Of a stretch of 64,000 nt of DNA, positions 48,844-57,972 are shown piece after piece. The stretch spans positions 1,302,001 through 1,366,000 of the forward strand of contig OZ220686.1 in NCBI GenBank assembly GCA_965116435.1, in the 5' to 3' direction. The notes under the pieces were generated by a model. It was not told the DNA's origin. It did no database searches and saw nothing but the letters and a program-made list of their open reading frames with translations. A program made the position numbers and the translations under genes. The stretch comes from VXPQ01 sp965116435. Lineage in GTDB: Bacteria > Bacteroidota > Rhodothermia > Rhodothermales > VXPQ01. Position 1 is the first letter of the stretch. Each line of letters begins with the position of its first letter.

Positions 48844-50397
48844 CTACAAGGGAATATTGCCGTGTTTTTTCCGGGGATTGCGGGCCACCTTGTTCCGTAG
48901 CATATCAAACCCCCGGACCAGTCTGTACCGGGTTTCGGCAGGCAGGATAATGTCGTCGACGTAGCCTTGCCCGGCGGCGACATACGGGTTGGCAAACGTA
49001 TCCCGGTACTGCCGTATAAAATCTTCCTCCGCCTTGGTGGGATCTTCGGCGGCGGCCAAAGAACGCTTGTAGATGATTTCGACCGCGCCCTTGGGGCCCA
49101 TGACGGCGATTTCCGCCGTAGGCCAGGCGAAATTGAGATCTCCCCGAATATGCTTCGAATTCATCACATCGTAGGCGCCTCCGTACGCCTTGCGCGTGAT
49201 GACGGTGATTTTGGGCACGGTCGCTTCGCAAAAGGCATAGAGCAGTTTGGCGCCATGCCGGATAATGCCTCCCCATTCCTGATCGGTGCCCGGCATGAAG
49301 CCGGGTACGTCCACCAGCACCAGGAGCGGAATGTTGAAGGCGTCGCAAAACCGCACGAAACGCGCCCCCTTGACCGAGGCATCCATATCCAGCACGCCCG
49401 CCAGCGCCGCCGGATTGTTCGCAACCACGCCAACAGACCGCCCCCCGATCCGGGCAAACCCGATCAACAGGTTCGGCGCAAAATCGGCTTGCAGTTCAAA
49501 GAAATTGCGGTCGTCTACAAGCAGCCGAATCGCTTCCAGCATGTCGTAGGGCTTGTTCGGATGCGCCGGCACCAGGTCGTTAAGCGCATCGTCCATGCGG
49601 TCCGGCGGATCGTCGGTCTGGAGAAACGGAGGAGCCTCCTCGCAATTTTGCGGAATAAAGCGTAGCAGATCGCGTATCTGGCGCAAGCATTCCACTTCAT
49701 TCTCGCAGGCCATGTGCGCAACGCCGCTCTTTTCGACATGGGTTTTCGCCCCGCCCAGTTCCTCGGCCGTCACTTCTTCCCGGGTAACGGTTTTCACCAC
49801 ATTCGGGCCCGTCACGAACATGTAGCTTGTGTTCTTCGCCATGAACACGAAGTCGGTGAGCGCCGGGCTATATACGGCGCCGCCTGCGCAGGGACCCAAC
49901 ACCGCCGATAATTGCGGCACCACGCCAGACGCCATGGTGTTCAGAAGAAAAATCTCCGCATAGCCCCCAAGCGAATCGACGCCTTCCTGTATGCGAGCGC
50001 CCCCGGAATCGTTCAGCCCAATGACAGGCGCTCCATTCTCGAGGGCGCACTCGATGAGGCGGGTGATCTTGCGGGCATGCGCAAGCCCCAGCGAACCGCC
50101 GAATACGGTAAAATCCTGACTGTAGACATACACAAGGCGCCCATCGATCTCGCCGAATCCCGTAACCACCCCGTCGCCGTAGGGCCGCCGCTCGGCAAGC
50201 CCGAAATCCTGCACCTGGTGTCGCACAAACATCCCGGTTTCCTGAAAGGAGCCGGCGTCCAGAAGCACATCAAGCCGCTCGCGGGCGGTCAGTTTTCCCC
50301 GTTCGCGTTGCTGCGCAATACGCGCCGCTCCCCCGCCAAGACGCGCCTCTTCGCGGCGGTTTTCCAGCTCGGCGCTCTTTCTTTTGCGATCGTCCAT
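48844..50397 (-). CDS. Acyl-CoA carboxylase carboxyltransferase subunit (PccB-like)
   Basis: A 517-residue biotin-dependent carboxyltransferase of the propionyl-CoA/methylmalonyl-CoA family. It has the N-terminal RGKLTARERLDVLLD, the acyl-CoA-binding GGARIQEGVDSLGGYAEIF, the oxyanion region GPCAGGAVYSPA, and later VVANNPAALAGVLDMDAS, VDVPGFMPG and RKAYGGAYDVM. It ends KHGNIPL, as PccB proteins do. It probably carboxylates propionyl-CoA, or acts in a decarboxylase complex. No biotin carboxylase or biotin carrier is in the window. It is the downstream partner of the 50407-51903 gene, nine bases apart. Confidence 0.92.
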   Translation of the reverse strand: MDDRKRKSAELENRREEARLGGGAARIAQQRERGKLTARERLDVLLDAGSFQETGMFVRHQVQDFGLAERRPYGDGVVTGFGEIDGRLVYVYSQDFTVFGGSLGLAHARKITRLIECALENGAPVIGLNDSGGARIQEGVDSLGGYAEIFLLNTMASGVVPQLSAVLGPCAGGAVYSPALTDFVFMAKNTSYMFVTGPNVVKTVTREEVTAEELGGAKTHVEKSGVAHMACENEVECLRQIRDLLRFIPQNCEEAPPFLQTDDPPDRMDDALNDLVPAHPNKPYDMLEAIRLLVDDRNFFELQADFAPNLLIGFARIGGRSVGVVANNPAALAGVLDMDASVKGARFVRFCDAFNIPLLVLVDVPGFMPGTDQEWGGIIRHGAKLLYAFCEATVPKITVITRKAYGGAYDVMNSKHIRGDLNFAWPTAEIAVMGPKGAVEIIYKRSLAAAEDPTKAEEDFIRQYRDTFANPYVAAGQGYVDDIILPAETRYRLVRGFDMLRNKVARNPRKKHGNIPL

Positions 50398-50406
50398 GGG
50401 CGAGAC

Positions 50407-51903
50407 TCAAGCAACGCCGTACCGGGCCTCTACAGCCTCGGTAAAGGTCACGGCAGGCGGGCTGTAGATGTTCACCTGGTATTTCATAAACACATCGTGG
50501 GCAATGATTTGGGACGCATCCGACCAGTCTCTGGCCCCATGCAGGCGCTGCAAAACCGCCTCGTAGGCGTCCTCCTGCCCCTGGAAAAGACACTGCACGA
50601 ACAGGCCCCTGTTGCGCCCGCCGCGCTCCCCGAACACCGCAGATTCCAGGCCGGCCAGCCCTTCGGACGCCTTGCTGACGTCCGGCGACGCCTCGGACGC
50701 GGCGGGTTCTTCCGGCAGCGGCGCGGCGGAATCTGATTCGAATGCAAAAATCCGGGTAGACGCATCGGGCGGCGCAACGCGTTCCAGCGGGGCGGGCGAA
50801 TCCTGTTCCAGCGTGGCGGGCGCGCCATTTTCCATAGGGGTTTGTTCCGTGACGGCCGCCGTTTCGAACACTTCCTCGACAGGCGCTGGCGTAGAAGCCG
50901 GGCGAAATTGTTTCCAGAGCGGCTCCGCCGATTCGCTCCCGTTCTGCACAGGCGCCGCAGGTTGCGAAGGCGCCGCGGCAGACGCATCGTCGTCCAGACG
51001 TTGGGCAAACCGTTTCCACAAAGGCTGCGGGGCCCGGAGCTGCGGCGCCCTGGGTGGTTCCATCGTGGGTGGTTCCATCGTGGGTGGTTCCATCGCGGGT
51101 GGTTCCGTCGTGGTTTCCGACTCCCGGCGCGTCTCTTCAACGGCTTCGCGGGGTTGCGCCAGGCCAAACGTAAAAAACGCTTCCAACTTATCGACCGGAA
51201 TGCTTTCCTTCGAATCATACAACTTTCCGAGATACTCCGAAAGAGCGTCCGCGGACTTTTCGCGCAAAAACGCTTCCATAAACTCTACCGGGATTTCACG
51301 ATGTCCGGCGGTGGCGAGCACCTTGACCAGCGGGTCCAGCAAGCGAAGCCACGCCTCCGGCGAGCTGCCCGCCGCCAACTGCCGGTCCGCCTCGCACACG
51401 AATGCTTCGAACGAATCCCGATCGATCGGTTCGTCTCCCTGCTCCTGTAGCCAGGTTTCGAGGGCGTCCCGGTAGGGAATGCGCGCGGGATAGAACCCCA
51501 TGCGCTCGCGGATCGTGTCCGCGCGCACCGGCGTACCGAGGGTGTCGAACACCGAATCAATCAGGGACGCCGTCGGCTGAATGACCAGATACAACGTCTG
51601 GCAGCACGCATTTTTCAGAAAATCGGCCCATTCGGAAGCAGGAAACCCCTGATGCCGGGCCGCAAGGTTGAAAAAATGGGCGCGCGCCTCGTTCACTTCG
51701 GCGGCCTGCGTATCTATCCAGGCTTCCTGGAGATGGCTTTCCCGAACCGCATCCCGCAGTTTCATATGCAGCACTTGTTCGAGATAATCGGCAAGCGCCC
51801 TGGGCATAGGTTCGCGTCGGATGTCCGAACGTCTGTAGACGCGATCTGGAGGGAATACGGCAATCAGGCGATCAAAGAGGGCCTGGGCAATCGTGCTAAT
51901 CAT
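50407..51903 (-). CDS. Large protein of unknown function co-transcribed with PccB
   Basis: A 498-residue soluble protein (503 from an ATG 15 bases upstream). The N-terminal ~270 residues look helical and globular (QALFDRLIAVFPPDRVYRR, EQVLHMKLRDAVRES, LYLVIQPTASLIDSVFDTLG). The middle is a disordered Pro/Glu/Ala-rich linker with a PPTME tandem repeat and two copies of a PLWK-x-F motif (PLWKRFAQ, PLWKQFRP). The last ~80 residues are again globular (LFVQCLFQGQEDAYEAVLQRL ... QIIAHDVFMKYQVNIYSPPA). No family is recognised; it may be restricted to Rhodothermota-like bacteria. Nine bases separate it from the carboxyltransferase gene. Confidence 0.7.
   Translation of the reverse strand: MISTIAQALFDRLIAVFPPDRVYRRSDIRREPMPRALADYLEQVLHMKLRDAVRESHLQEAWIDTQAAEVNEARAHFFNLAARHQGFPASEWADFLKNACCQTLYLVIQPTASLIDSVFDTLGTPVRADTIRERMGFYPARIPYRDALETWLQEQGDEPIDRDSFEAFVCEADRQLAAGSSPEAWLRLLDPLVKVLATAGHREIPVEFMEAFLREKSADALSEYLGKLYDSKESIPVDKLEAFFTFGLAQPREAVEETRRESETTTEPPAMEPPTMEPPTMEPPRAPQLRAPQPLWKRFAQRLDDDASAAAPSQPAAPVQNGSESAEPLWKQFRPASTPAPVEEVFETAAVTEQTPMENGAPATLEQDSPAPLERVAPPDASTRIFAFESDSAAPLPEEPAASEASPDVSKASEGLAGLESAVFGERGGRNRGLFVQCLFQGQEDAYEAVLQRLHGARDWSDASQIIAHDVFMKYQVNIYSPPAVTFTEAVEARYGVA
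51053..51112 (-). repeat. 15-bp in-frame tandem repeat (PPTME)
   Basis: Four units of 15 bp (51053, 51068, 51083, 51098; plus-strand GGTGGTTCCATCGTG with small changes) encode the PPTME/PPAME repeats in the linker of the unknown protein next to PccB. Confidence 0.85.
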
Positions 51904-52226
51904 GGCGTATCGCGGCAACGAATGGAATAACGACGCAGCGAGCGGCGGCGCAATGGGTGGAAGGGCAGAAAAAGGGCCGCGCCGCTATGGTATGAATATT
52001 CTGGGCCGGTTATCTTGATCCGGGAATCGGTGGGCGCCCGACGCCGGACAGGACCGGATTTTTTATGACTTTTCAGGTCCGAATGCGTATAACGGGCTTG
52101 GTGTAAAACCGGTTCGGACAGAAAAACCCTGTACCGTTTTCACAAAAACCCTGCGTACAGGTTCCCGGGTTCCCAAACATTGCATTCCCACGCGCCACCG
52201 CGTATTCATTCCTGCTTTCTGCCGTC
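51904..52226. other. Intergenic region with nothing recognisable
   Basis: About 320 bp between the divergent 498-residue-protein gene and the aminotransferase. No gene, repeat or clear promoter is seen; it must hold the divergent promoters. Confidence 0.4.
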
Positions 52227-53459
52227 ATGCAGACAAGAAAACCGGCCATGTCGTCCCCTCGCGAACGATTCGAACAATTCATGGCGTGGACAAGCGATAC
52301 GCCGCTTGGACTCGTCGTAGAGCGGGCCGAAGGGCCCTGGCTGTACCTTGCGGACGAGCGACGCATCGTGGATATGATCAGCGGCGTCGCCGTTTCGTCG
52401 TTGGGGCACGGGCATCCGGCCGTGGTGGAAGCGGTCCGCAAGCAGGCGGAACGCCATATGCATGTGATGGTCTACGGAGAATTCGTGCAGCGCCCGCAAA
52501 CAGATCTTGCAGCATGCCTGGCCCGGCATGTGCCGCCTTCCTTGCGGGTGACCTACTTCACCAATTCGGGGACCGAGGCCAACGAAGGCGCCCTCAAACT
52601 GGCGAAAAAGGCCACGGGGCGGTCAAACATCGTGGCGTTCGAAGGATCGTTTCATGGCGATACGCACGGATCGTTGTCCGTAACCGGACGATCCGTGTAC
52701 CAGGAACCCTTTCGCCCGCTGTTGCCCAATGTAACGATACTCCCCTTCGACGACGAGCGCGCGCTGCACGCCATCGACCGGCGCACCGCCTGCGTTATCA
52801 CGGAACCCATTCAGGGAGAAGGCGGCATGAACATCCCCTCGAAACGCTGGATGCACGCCTTGCGGGCGCGTTGCGACGAAACGGGCGCCCTCCTGATCTT
52901 CGACGAAGTGCAAACGGGATTCGGGCGCACCGGATCGCTTTTTGCGTTCGAGCAATTCGGCGTCGTTCCCGATATCCTGACCGTTGCGAAAGCCTTCGGC
53001 GGCGGAATGCCGCTGGGCGCGTTCATGGCCAGCGCAGAACGATTTGAGGCCTTGCGAAGGAATCCGCCCCTGAGTCATGTAACCACCTTCGGCGGACATC
53101 CGGTATCTTGCGCGGCGGCCCTCGCAGCCTTGCAGGTACTCCTCGACGAAGCGCTCCCCGCGCGAGCCCGCGCCATAGAAGAACGTATCCGAAAGCGCTT
53201 GCAACATCCGGCGATCATCGAACTGCGGGGACGCGGCGCCATGCTGGGCATGCAACTTCGCGACGCCGGGCTGACCGCGCGTACCGTGCAGCGATGCCTT
53301 GAAGAAGGCGTACTGCTTGGCTGGACCCTGCATTCGGACTGCCTGGTCCGCATTGCCCCGCCCCTGACCATCCCCTTTGACGTACTGGACGACGCGTGTA
53401 GCGCCATCGTCCGGGCGCTCGATACAGCCGTAGCAGCCAAAGCAGCAGACCCGCGATGA
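52227..53459 (+). CDS. Class III aminotransferase (PLP-dependent)
   Basis: A 410-residue fold type I PLP enzyme. Family marks: FTNSGTEANEGALKLAKKATG, FEGSFHGDTHGSLS, VITEPIQGEGGMNIP, LLIFDEVQTGFGRTGSLFAFE, and the PLP lysine in VAKAFGGGMPLGAFM. The usual members act on ornithine derivatives, 4-aminobutyrate or similar omega-amino groups; the substrate cannot be set here. The stop overlaps the start of the RqcH gene (ATGA), so they are coupled. Confidence 0.88.
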   Translation: MQTRKPAMSSPRERFEQFMAWTSDTPLGLVVERAEGPWLYLADERRIVDMISGVAVSSLGHGHPAVVEAVRKQAERHMHVMVYGEFVQRPQTDLAACLARHVPPSLRVTYFTNSGTEANEGALKLAKKATGRSNIVAFEGSFHGDTHGSLSVTGRSVYQEPFRPLLPNVTILPFDDERALHAIDRRTACVITEPIQGEGGMNIPSKRWMHALRARCDETGALLIFDEVQTGFGRTGSLFAFEQFGVVPDILTVAKAFGGGMPLGAFMASAERFEALRRNPPLSHVTTFGGHPVSCAAALAALQVLLDEALPARARAIEERIRKRLQHPAIIELRGRGAMLGMQLRDAGLTARTVQRCLEEGVLLGWTLHSDCLVRIAPPLTIPFDVLDDACSAIVRALDTAVAAKAADPR

Positions 53460-55108
53460 TTGCGAACTACCATACGCTGCGCGCCCTGACCCTGCAATGG
53501 TGCACGTCGCTCGCCGGGCATACGCTGGAAGACGTCTGGTCGCAGCAGCGGGACGAACTTTCCCTGACCTTTGCCGGCCAGCGCCGTACCCAAACGCTTC
53601 GGGTGGGCGTCTGCCCGCCCTTTCACTTTATCTTTTCTGCAGACGGGTATGCCCGGGCCCGCCGCAACGCCGCAACGCTGTTCGAGCACGCGATCGGGCG
53701 TCGGCTGGAAACCCTGCGCATCGCCGACCGGGATCGCATGCTCTTTCTGGACCTCTCCGGCGGCGTCACCCTTCAGGTTGTCTTGTTCGGTCCGCACGCC
53801 AACGTATTTCTCGTGGCGGATACCCGGATACGTTCTGCGTTTCGGAACCATCGCGTACTTGCGGGCGCGGCGCCTCCTGCGCCAAGGCCCGCGCCCGACC
53901 CCGCCGACGCCGCAGCCTTCGCCGACCGCTACGACCCCAACAGCCGCTCCATTGCACAGGCCCTGCGCCGGGCGTGCCCATTGCTCGACGGAACGCTCGC
54001 CCACGAAATAACCGTACGCGCCGGGCTGCATCCGAACGCCCCGGCCGATGTATCTCCAACGGAGCAGGAAGCGCTGTTCCGCGCCATGGAAACCGTGCGA
54101 CAGGAACTCCTCGCGCCAGCGCCCCGCCTATACCGGGACGAACAAGGCGCCCCGCTTTTTTCACTCATTGCCCTGACGCATGCCCGGCGTCTGGAGGAAG
54201 AATCCTTCGACACGGTCGAGCAGGCCGTCCGGGAAGGCGTCCGCCGATCCCTGGCCCACCATCGCTTTCGGGAAGCATTCGATCCCCTGAAAAAGGCCCT
54301 CGAACGCGCCGCAAAACAATACGCCCGCCGCCTGGAGCATATGCAGGACGCAACATCCCGGGAAAGCCGGGCCGATCACTATGAAACCTGGGGACACCTG
54401 CTGACGGCGCACGCGCAGGACATTCCCCGAGGCGCCGGGAAGGCCTCTCTGCGCAACCTGTTTTCGGAAGGCGAACACATAACCATACCCCTGGATCCTG
54501 CCCTTTCGGCCATAGAGAACGCCCAACGTTTTTACGAGCGGGCCCGCCGCGCGCGAGACGCCCGAAAAGCCGCCGAACGCCGCAGGGCGGAAACCGAAAA
54601 AAACGCCCGGGACGTACAGGACTTGCTGGACGCGCTGCACGCCATCACAACCCTGCGGGCCTTGCGCGATTTCCGTACGGACCGGGCCGACACGCTGGAC
54701 CGTTTCCTGCACGAGGCGAAACAGCAAACAAGGCGCATCCCCTTTCGACGATTTCGCCTGCGGGCGGGATACGAAGTCTGGGCCGGTCGCAATGCCCGCC
54801 AGAACGAGGAACTCACGTTTCGGCATGCGAAAAAGCACGACCTGTGGATGCACGCCCGCAGCGTACCGGGCGTACACGCCGTCCTCCGACTGCCCCACCG
54901 CAACGCCACGCCCGACGCCGCTATCCTCCGGCAAGCCGCAGGCATTGCCGCCTGGTTCAGCAAAGCCCGGGGCAGCAGCCTGGTGCCCGTGACGATCGCC
55001 GAACGCAAATACGTACGCAAAGCGAAAGGCGGCCCGCCCGGCGCCGTCATAGCGGAACGCGAAACGGTGTTGCTCGTGGAACCCGGGTTGCCAGATCATG
55101 CTTCGTAA
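53456..55108 (+). CDS. rqcH: NFACT family ribosome quality control protein RqcH
   Basis: A 550-residue NFACT protein, homologous to eukaryotic Rqc2 and bacterial RqcH, which tags stalled nascent chains with C-terminal alanine tails on the 50S subunit. N-terminal NFACT-N (MIANYHTLRALTLQWC; DLSGGVTLQVVLFGPHANVFLV) and a coiled-coil middle (ALERAAKQYARRLEHMQ ... RARRARDARKAAERRRAE) are present. The C-terminal NFACT-R domain has FRLRAGYEVWAGRNARQNEELT, then KHDLWMHARSVPGVHAVLR and VRKAKGGPPGAV. The first codons overlap the aminotransferase stop. The FbpA-type adhesin name sometimes given is likely misleading. Confidence 0.88.
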   Translation: MIANYHTLRALTLQWCTSLAGHTLEDVWSQQRDELSLTFAGQRRTQTLRVGVCPPFHFIFSADGYARARRNAATLFEHAIGRRLETLRIADRDRMLFLDLSGGVTLQVVLFGPHANVFLVADTRIRSAFRNHRVLAGAAPPAPRPAPDPADAAAFADRYDPNSRSIAQALRRACPLLDGTLAHEITVRAGLHPNAPADVSPTEQEALFRAMETVRQELLAPAPRLYRDEQGAPLFSLIALTHARRLEEESFDTVEQAVREGVRRSLAHHRFREAFDPLKKALERAAKQYARRLEHMQDATSRESRADHYETWGHLLTAHAQDIPRGAGKASLRNLFSEGEHITIPLDPALSAIENAQRFYERARRARDARKAAERRRAETEKNARDVQDLLDALHAITTLRALRDFRTDRADTLDRFLHEAKQQTRRIPFRRFRLRAGYEVWAGRNARQNEELTFRHAKKHDLWMHARSVPGVHAVLRLPHRNATPDAAILRQAAGIAAWFSKARGSSLVPVTIAERKYVRKAKGGPPGAVIAERETVLLVEPGLPDHAS

Positions 55109-55251
55109 CCTGGCGTGGCGCTTGCCTGCCGGGCATCCGGCAGGCGGAACACGTACACGCAACGGCGGCGTTCTCGAATCCGCCGCGCTATCCGCAAAGT
55201 GCAGCGGCGGGATCATGCCATCCTTCGATCGCGTACGCGAAGCGCCGATCC

Positions 55252-55303
55252 AAAGGAGTCTTCAAAAGAGGTCTTCGAAAGGAGTCTTCAAAAAGGGTCT
55301 TTC
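55252..55303 (+). repeat. 26-bp tandem repeat before uppP
   Basis: Two 26-bp copies (55252-55277 and 55278-55303) each start AAAGGAGTCTTC and continue with an AAAAGAGGTCTTCG-like half. Each half looks like a Shine-Dalgarno site. The block ends 33 bases before the uppP ATG. No gene is seen in 55109-55336. Confidence 0.65.
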
Positions 55304-55336
55304 ATTCGTCTTCGCTTGAACGAGCATCCATACGCC

Positions 55337-56146
55337 ATGGCCTGGTGGGAAGCAGCGCTTCTGGGTCTTATTCAGGGAATCACGGAATTCCTTCCCGTGT
55401 CTTCTTCCGGGCATCTTGTCCTGGTCCAGCACGGACTGGGCCTGGAAACCGGGCGCATTACCTTTGAAGTGTTCGTGCATTTCGGCACGGTCCTGAGTAT
55501 CGTCACGGTATACCGGGTCCGCCTCCTCGACATCGCGCGAAGCGTATGGGAAGGCGTCCGGCGCCCCGGCGACGTCGGCAGACACTACCGCGCCAACGAA
55601 CATTTTCGGCTGGCGATATGCATTCTCCTCTCCATGATCCCCACCGGAATACTGTACCTGTTATTCCGGGAGCCTCTGGAAGCGGCGTTCTCGGCGCCGC
55701 ATATCGCCGCAGGCATGCTTTTCGTGACAGGCGGCTTGCTGCTCCTCACCAGAATGCGCCCGAATCCCGACGGAAATATGTCCGCCTGGAAAGCAACCGT
55801 AACGGGCGCCGCGCAAGGACTTGCGATGATCCCGGGCGTCTCCCGATCAGGAGCGACCATCTGCGCCGCGCTCTACCAGAACGTACGACCCGGACAAGCC
55901 GTCGATTTTTCTTTCCTGATGTCCATACCGGTCATTGCAGGCGCCGCGGGCATAGAAGCGATAGGCCTTGCGCAATCCGGCAGCTTCGCGAATTTGCTTC
56001 CGATCCTGCTGGGCGCATGCGTCGCGTACGTATCCGGCATATGGGCCATCAAAACAGTAATCCGGTTTGTGCAAAAGGGCAACCTGATCTGGTTCGCGTG
56101 GTACTGCTTCCTCGCAGGCGGCCTCGGGCTGTGGTGGTGGTTGTAA
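55337..56146 (+). CDS. uppP: Undecaprenyl-diphosphatase UppP (BacA)
   Basis: A 269-residue polytopic phosphatase that recycles undecaprenyl diphosphate to the monophosphate carrier used in peptidoglycan synthesis. The catalytic motif ITEFLPVSSSGHL (15-27) is at the N-terminus and the second motif MIPGVSRSGAT in the middle. Eight hydrophobic stretches are present. Length is typical. The frame is open upstream without homology; the ATG at 55337 is chosen. Overexpression gives bacitracin resistance in other bacteria. Confidence 0.95.
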   Translation: MAWWEAALLGLIQGITEFLPVSSSGHLVLVQHGLGLETGRITFEVFVHFGTVLSIVTVYRVRLLDIARSVWEGVRRPGDVGRHYRANEHFRLAICILLSMIPTGILYLLFREPLEAAFSAPHIAAGMLFVTGGLLLLTRMRPNPDGNMSAWKATVTGAAQGLAMIPGVSRSGATICAALYQNVRPGQAVDFSFLMSIPVIAGAAGIEAIGLAQSGSFANLLPILLGACVAYVSGIWAIKTVIRFVQKGNLIWFAWYCFLAGGLGLWWWL

Positions 56147-56153
56147 AAGCATG

Positions 56154-56406
56154 GGATGCACTGATCAAATCCACTTCGATCAGCGCTTCACGTACGCGAG
56201 TAGCGTTTGTAATGATTCCATCGTTAAAATCATCGGAAAACACGACATGTTGCGTTGTCGGTGTCGTGAAGCGCCCTTCGGGAGGCATCGAGAGGTGCGC
56301 TGGCTGCGTCATTCCTCATTACGTGGGGCCTGCCACGCTGCTTCGTCATTCCTTGCCAGCGCACCCCTCGCTGCCTCTGATCTTCGCGGACTTAATCAGT
56401 GCATCC
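56154..56406. mobile_element. 253-bp MITE-like element, copy 3 (opposite orientation)
   Basis: It begins GGATGC and ends GCATCC and is the reverse complement of copies 1 and 2 with small changes. The flanks are CATG on both sides, which is a clear 4-bp target duplication. It stands seven bases after the uppP stop. The rest of 56147-56504 has no gene. Confidence 0.9.
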
Positions 56407-56504
56407 CATGCATTGTTCAAAACCGTTTCGCGCAACGCGCCGCGTTCGCGCGCGCAGGACGACATCATGTCTCCATCGTTGACATCCCGAAAGAGCCATA
56501 ATTC

Positions 56505-57824
56505 ATGAGACTGGTCGCTATCGTGGGCCGCCCGAACGTGGGCAAATCCACGCTCTTCAATCGCCTCGTAGAGGCGCAACAAACCATCGTGCACGACGAA
56601 CCCGGGGTAACGCGGGACCGTGTGTACGGCGAGGTCGAATGGGCAGGCCATACGTTCGACGCCGTAGATACGGGAGGCTTTACGGCGGCGAACGCCGAAG
56701 TATTTGCAGAGGCCATTCGCGAGCAAGTGCATATTGCTATCGACGAGGCGGACGCCATCCTTTTCGTGGTGGACGTTCTGACCGGCATTACAGACCTGGA
56801 CGAAGAACTGGCCGCCGTGCTTCGCCGGTCGAAAAAGCCGGTGCTGGTGGCGGCCAACAAGTCGGACAACGACCCACGGCGTTGGGAGGCGAACGCATTC
56901 TATGGACTCGGCCTGGGCGAGGTATATCCCGTAAGCGCAATCAACGGAACGGGCAGCGGAGAAATGCTGGACGCACTGACGGCGGCGTTGCCGGATGTCC
57001 CGGAGGCGCCCGCGGAAGACGCCCGCATACGCGTGGCGCTGGTCGGGAAACCCAATGCCGGCAAATCGTCGCTGGCGAACGCTATTCTTGGATTTCCCCG
57101 CTCCATTGTCACCGAAATTCCGGGCACCACGCGGGACGCCATCCATTCGATCGTTGCGTTCGAAGAACAGGAATTTCTGCTGGTCGATACGGCCGGGCTG
57201 CGCAAACGAGCGCGGGTTTCGAGCAACATAGAGTTCTACGCCACGCTGCGAACCCGTCGGTCGCTGACCACATGCGACGTAGCCGTGCTGCTTGTCGACG
57301 CCTCCCATGGGCTGGAAATGCAAGACATCCGCATTCTGAAACAGGCCGAGGAACTCCGAAAAGGGCTTGTTATGGCCGTCAACAAATGGGATCTTGTCGA
57401 GAAAGAAACAAACACGGCCCGGGACTGGCAACGCAAGATATACAAACGCCTCCCCATGCTGGATTACGTACCGGTATTGTTCGTCTCTGCGCTGACGAAA
57501 CAGCGGGTCCAGACGGTGCTTCGGGCCGCCATGGCCGTGCACGAACGGCGGCGCCTGCGCATTCCAACCCACGAAGTGAATGAGGTCATGCTAAAGGCGA
57601 TCGGCAGGCATCGCCCCCCGACATGGCGCAACCAGTTCGTGCGCATAAAATATGCCTCTCAGGTAGCCACGAATCCCCCCGTGTTCGCCTTCTTCTGCAA
57701 CTATCCGCAGGGCATACGCGAGTCGTACCGGCGCTATCTCGAAAACGAACTCCGCAAGGCCTTCGATTTCGAGGGCGTTCCGCTCACCCTCGTGTTTCGC
57801 GCCAAGTCGCGCGAAAAGACATAG
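56505..57824 (+). CDS. der: GTPase Der (EngA), ribosome assembly
   Basis: A 439-residue protein with two GTPase domains for 50S subunit assembly. First G1 is GRPNVGKSTLFNRL with DTGG in G3 and NKSD in G4. The second G1 is GKPNAGKSSLANAI with DTAG and NKWD. The C-terminal KH-like domain includes RIPTHEVNEVM and RIKYASQVATNPPVFAFF. The TAG stop is directly followed by a single-hairpin relative of the 253-bp element and appears to be part of its target duplication. Confidence 0.96.
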   Translation: MRLVAIVGRPNVGKSTLFNRLVEAQQTIVHDEPGVTRDRVYGEVEWAGHTFDAVDTGGFTAANAEVFAEAIREQVHIAIDEADAILFVVDVLTGITDLDEELAAVLRRSKKPVLVAANKSDNDPRRWEANAFYGLGLGEVYPVSAINGTGSGEMLDALTAALPDVPEAPAEDARIRVALVGKPNAGKSSLANAILGFPRSIVTEIPGTTRDAIHSIVAFEEQEFLLVDTAGLRKRARVSSNIEFYATLRTRRSLTTCDVAVLLVDASHGLEMQDIRILKQAEELRKGLVMAVNKWDLVEKETNTARDWQRKIYKRLPMLDYVPVLFVSALTKQRVQTVLRAAMAVHERRRLRIPTHEVNEVMLKAIGRHRPPTWRNQFVRIKYASQVATNPPVFAFFCNYPQGIRESYRRYLENELRKAFDFEGVPLTLVFRAKSREKT

Positions 57825-57861
57825 GGATGCACTGATCAAATCCACTTCGATCAGAGCATCC
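57825..57861. mobile_element. 37-bp single-hairpin relative of the 253-bp element
   Basis: It starts GGATGC directly after the der stop codon and ends GCATCC. Between them is one end-type hairpin, CTGATC ... GATCAG. The flanks are ATAG on both sides, a 4-bp direct duplication including the stop TAG. It looks like the end of the full element without its interior. Confidence 0.8.
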
Positions 57862-57867
57862 ATAGCG

Positions 57868-57882
57868 ATATTGTTGCAATAT
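57868..57882. promoter_or_regulatory. Palindrome upstream of nuoI
   Basis: ATATTG-TTG-CAATAT is a perfect 6-bp inverted repeat in the 148-bp gap before nuoI. It could be an operator or chance in an AT-richer stretch. Confidence 0.25.
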
Positions 57883-57972
57883 TCTCGACAACCTCTCGCG
57901 ATATCCATCGCCGAGACGTATCTTGGGTTGGTCCTTGAGGTTTGAGATTTCTTCGCATCCTTCGACTCCGCC

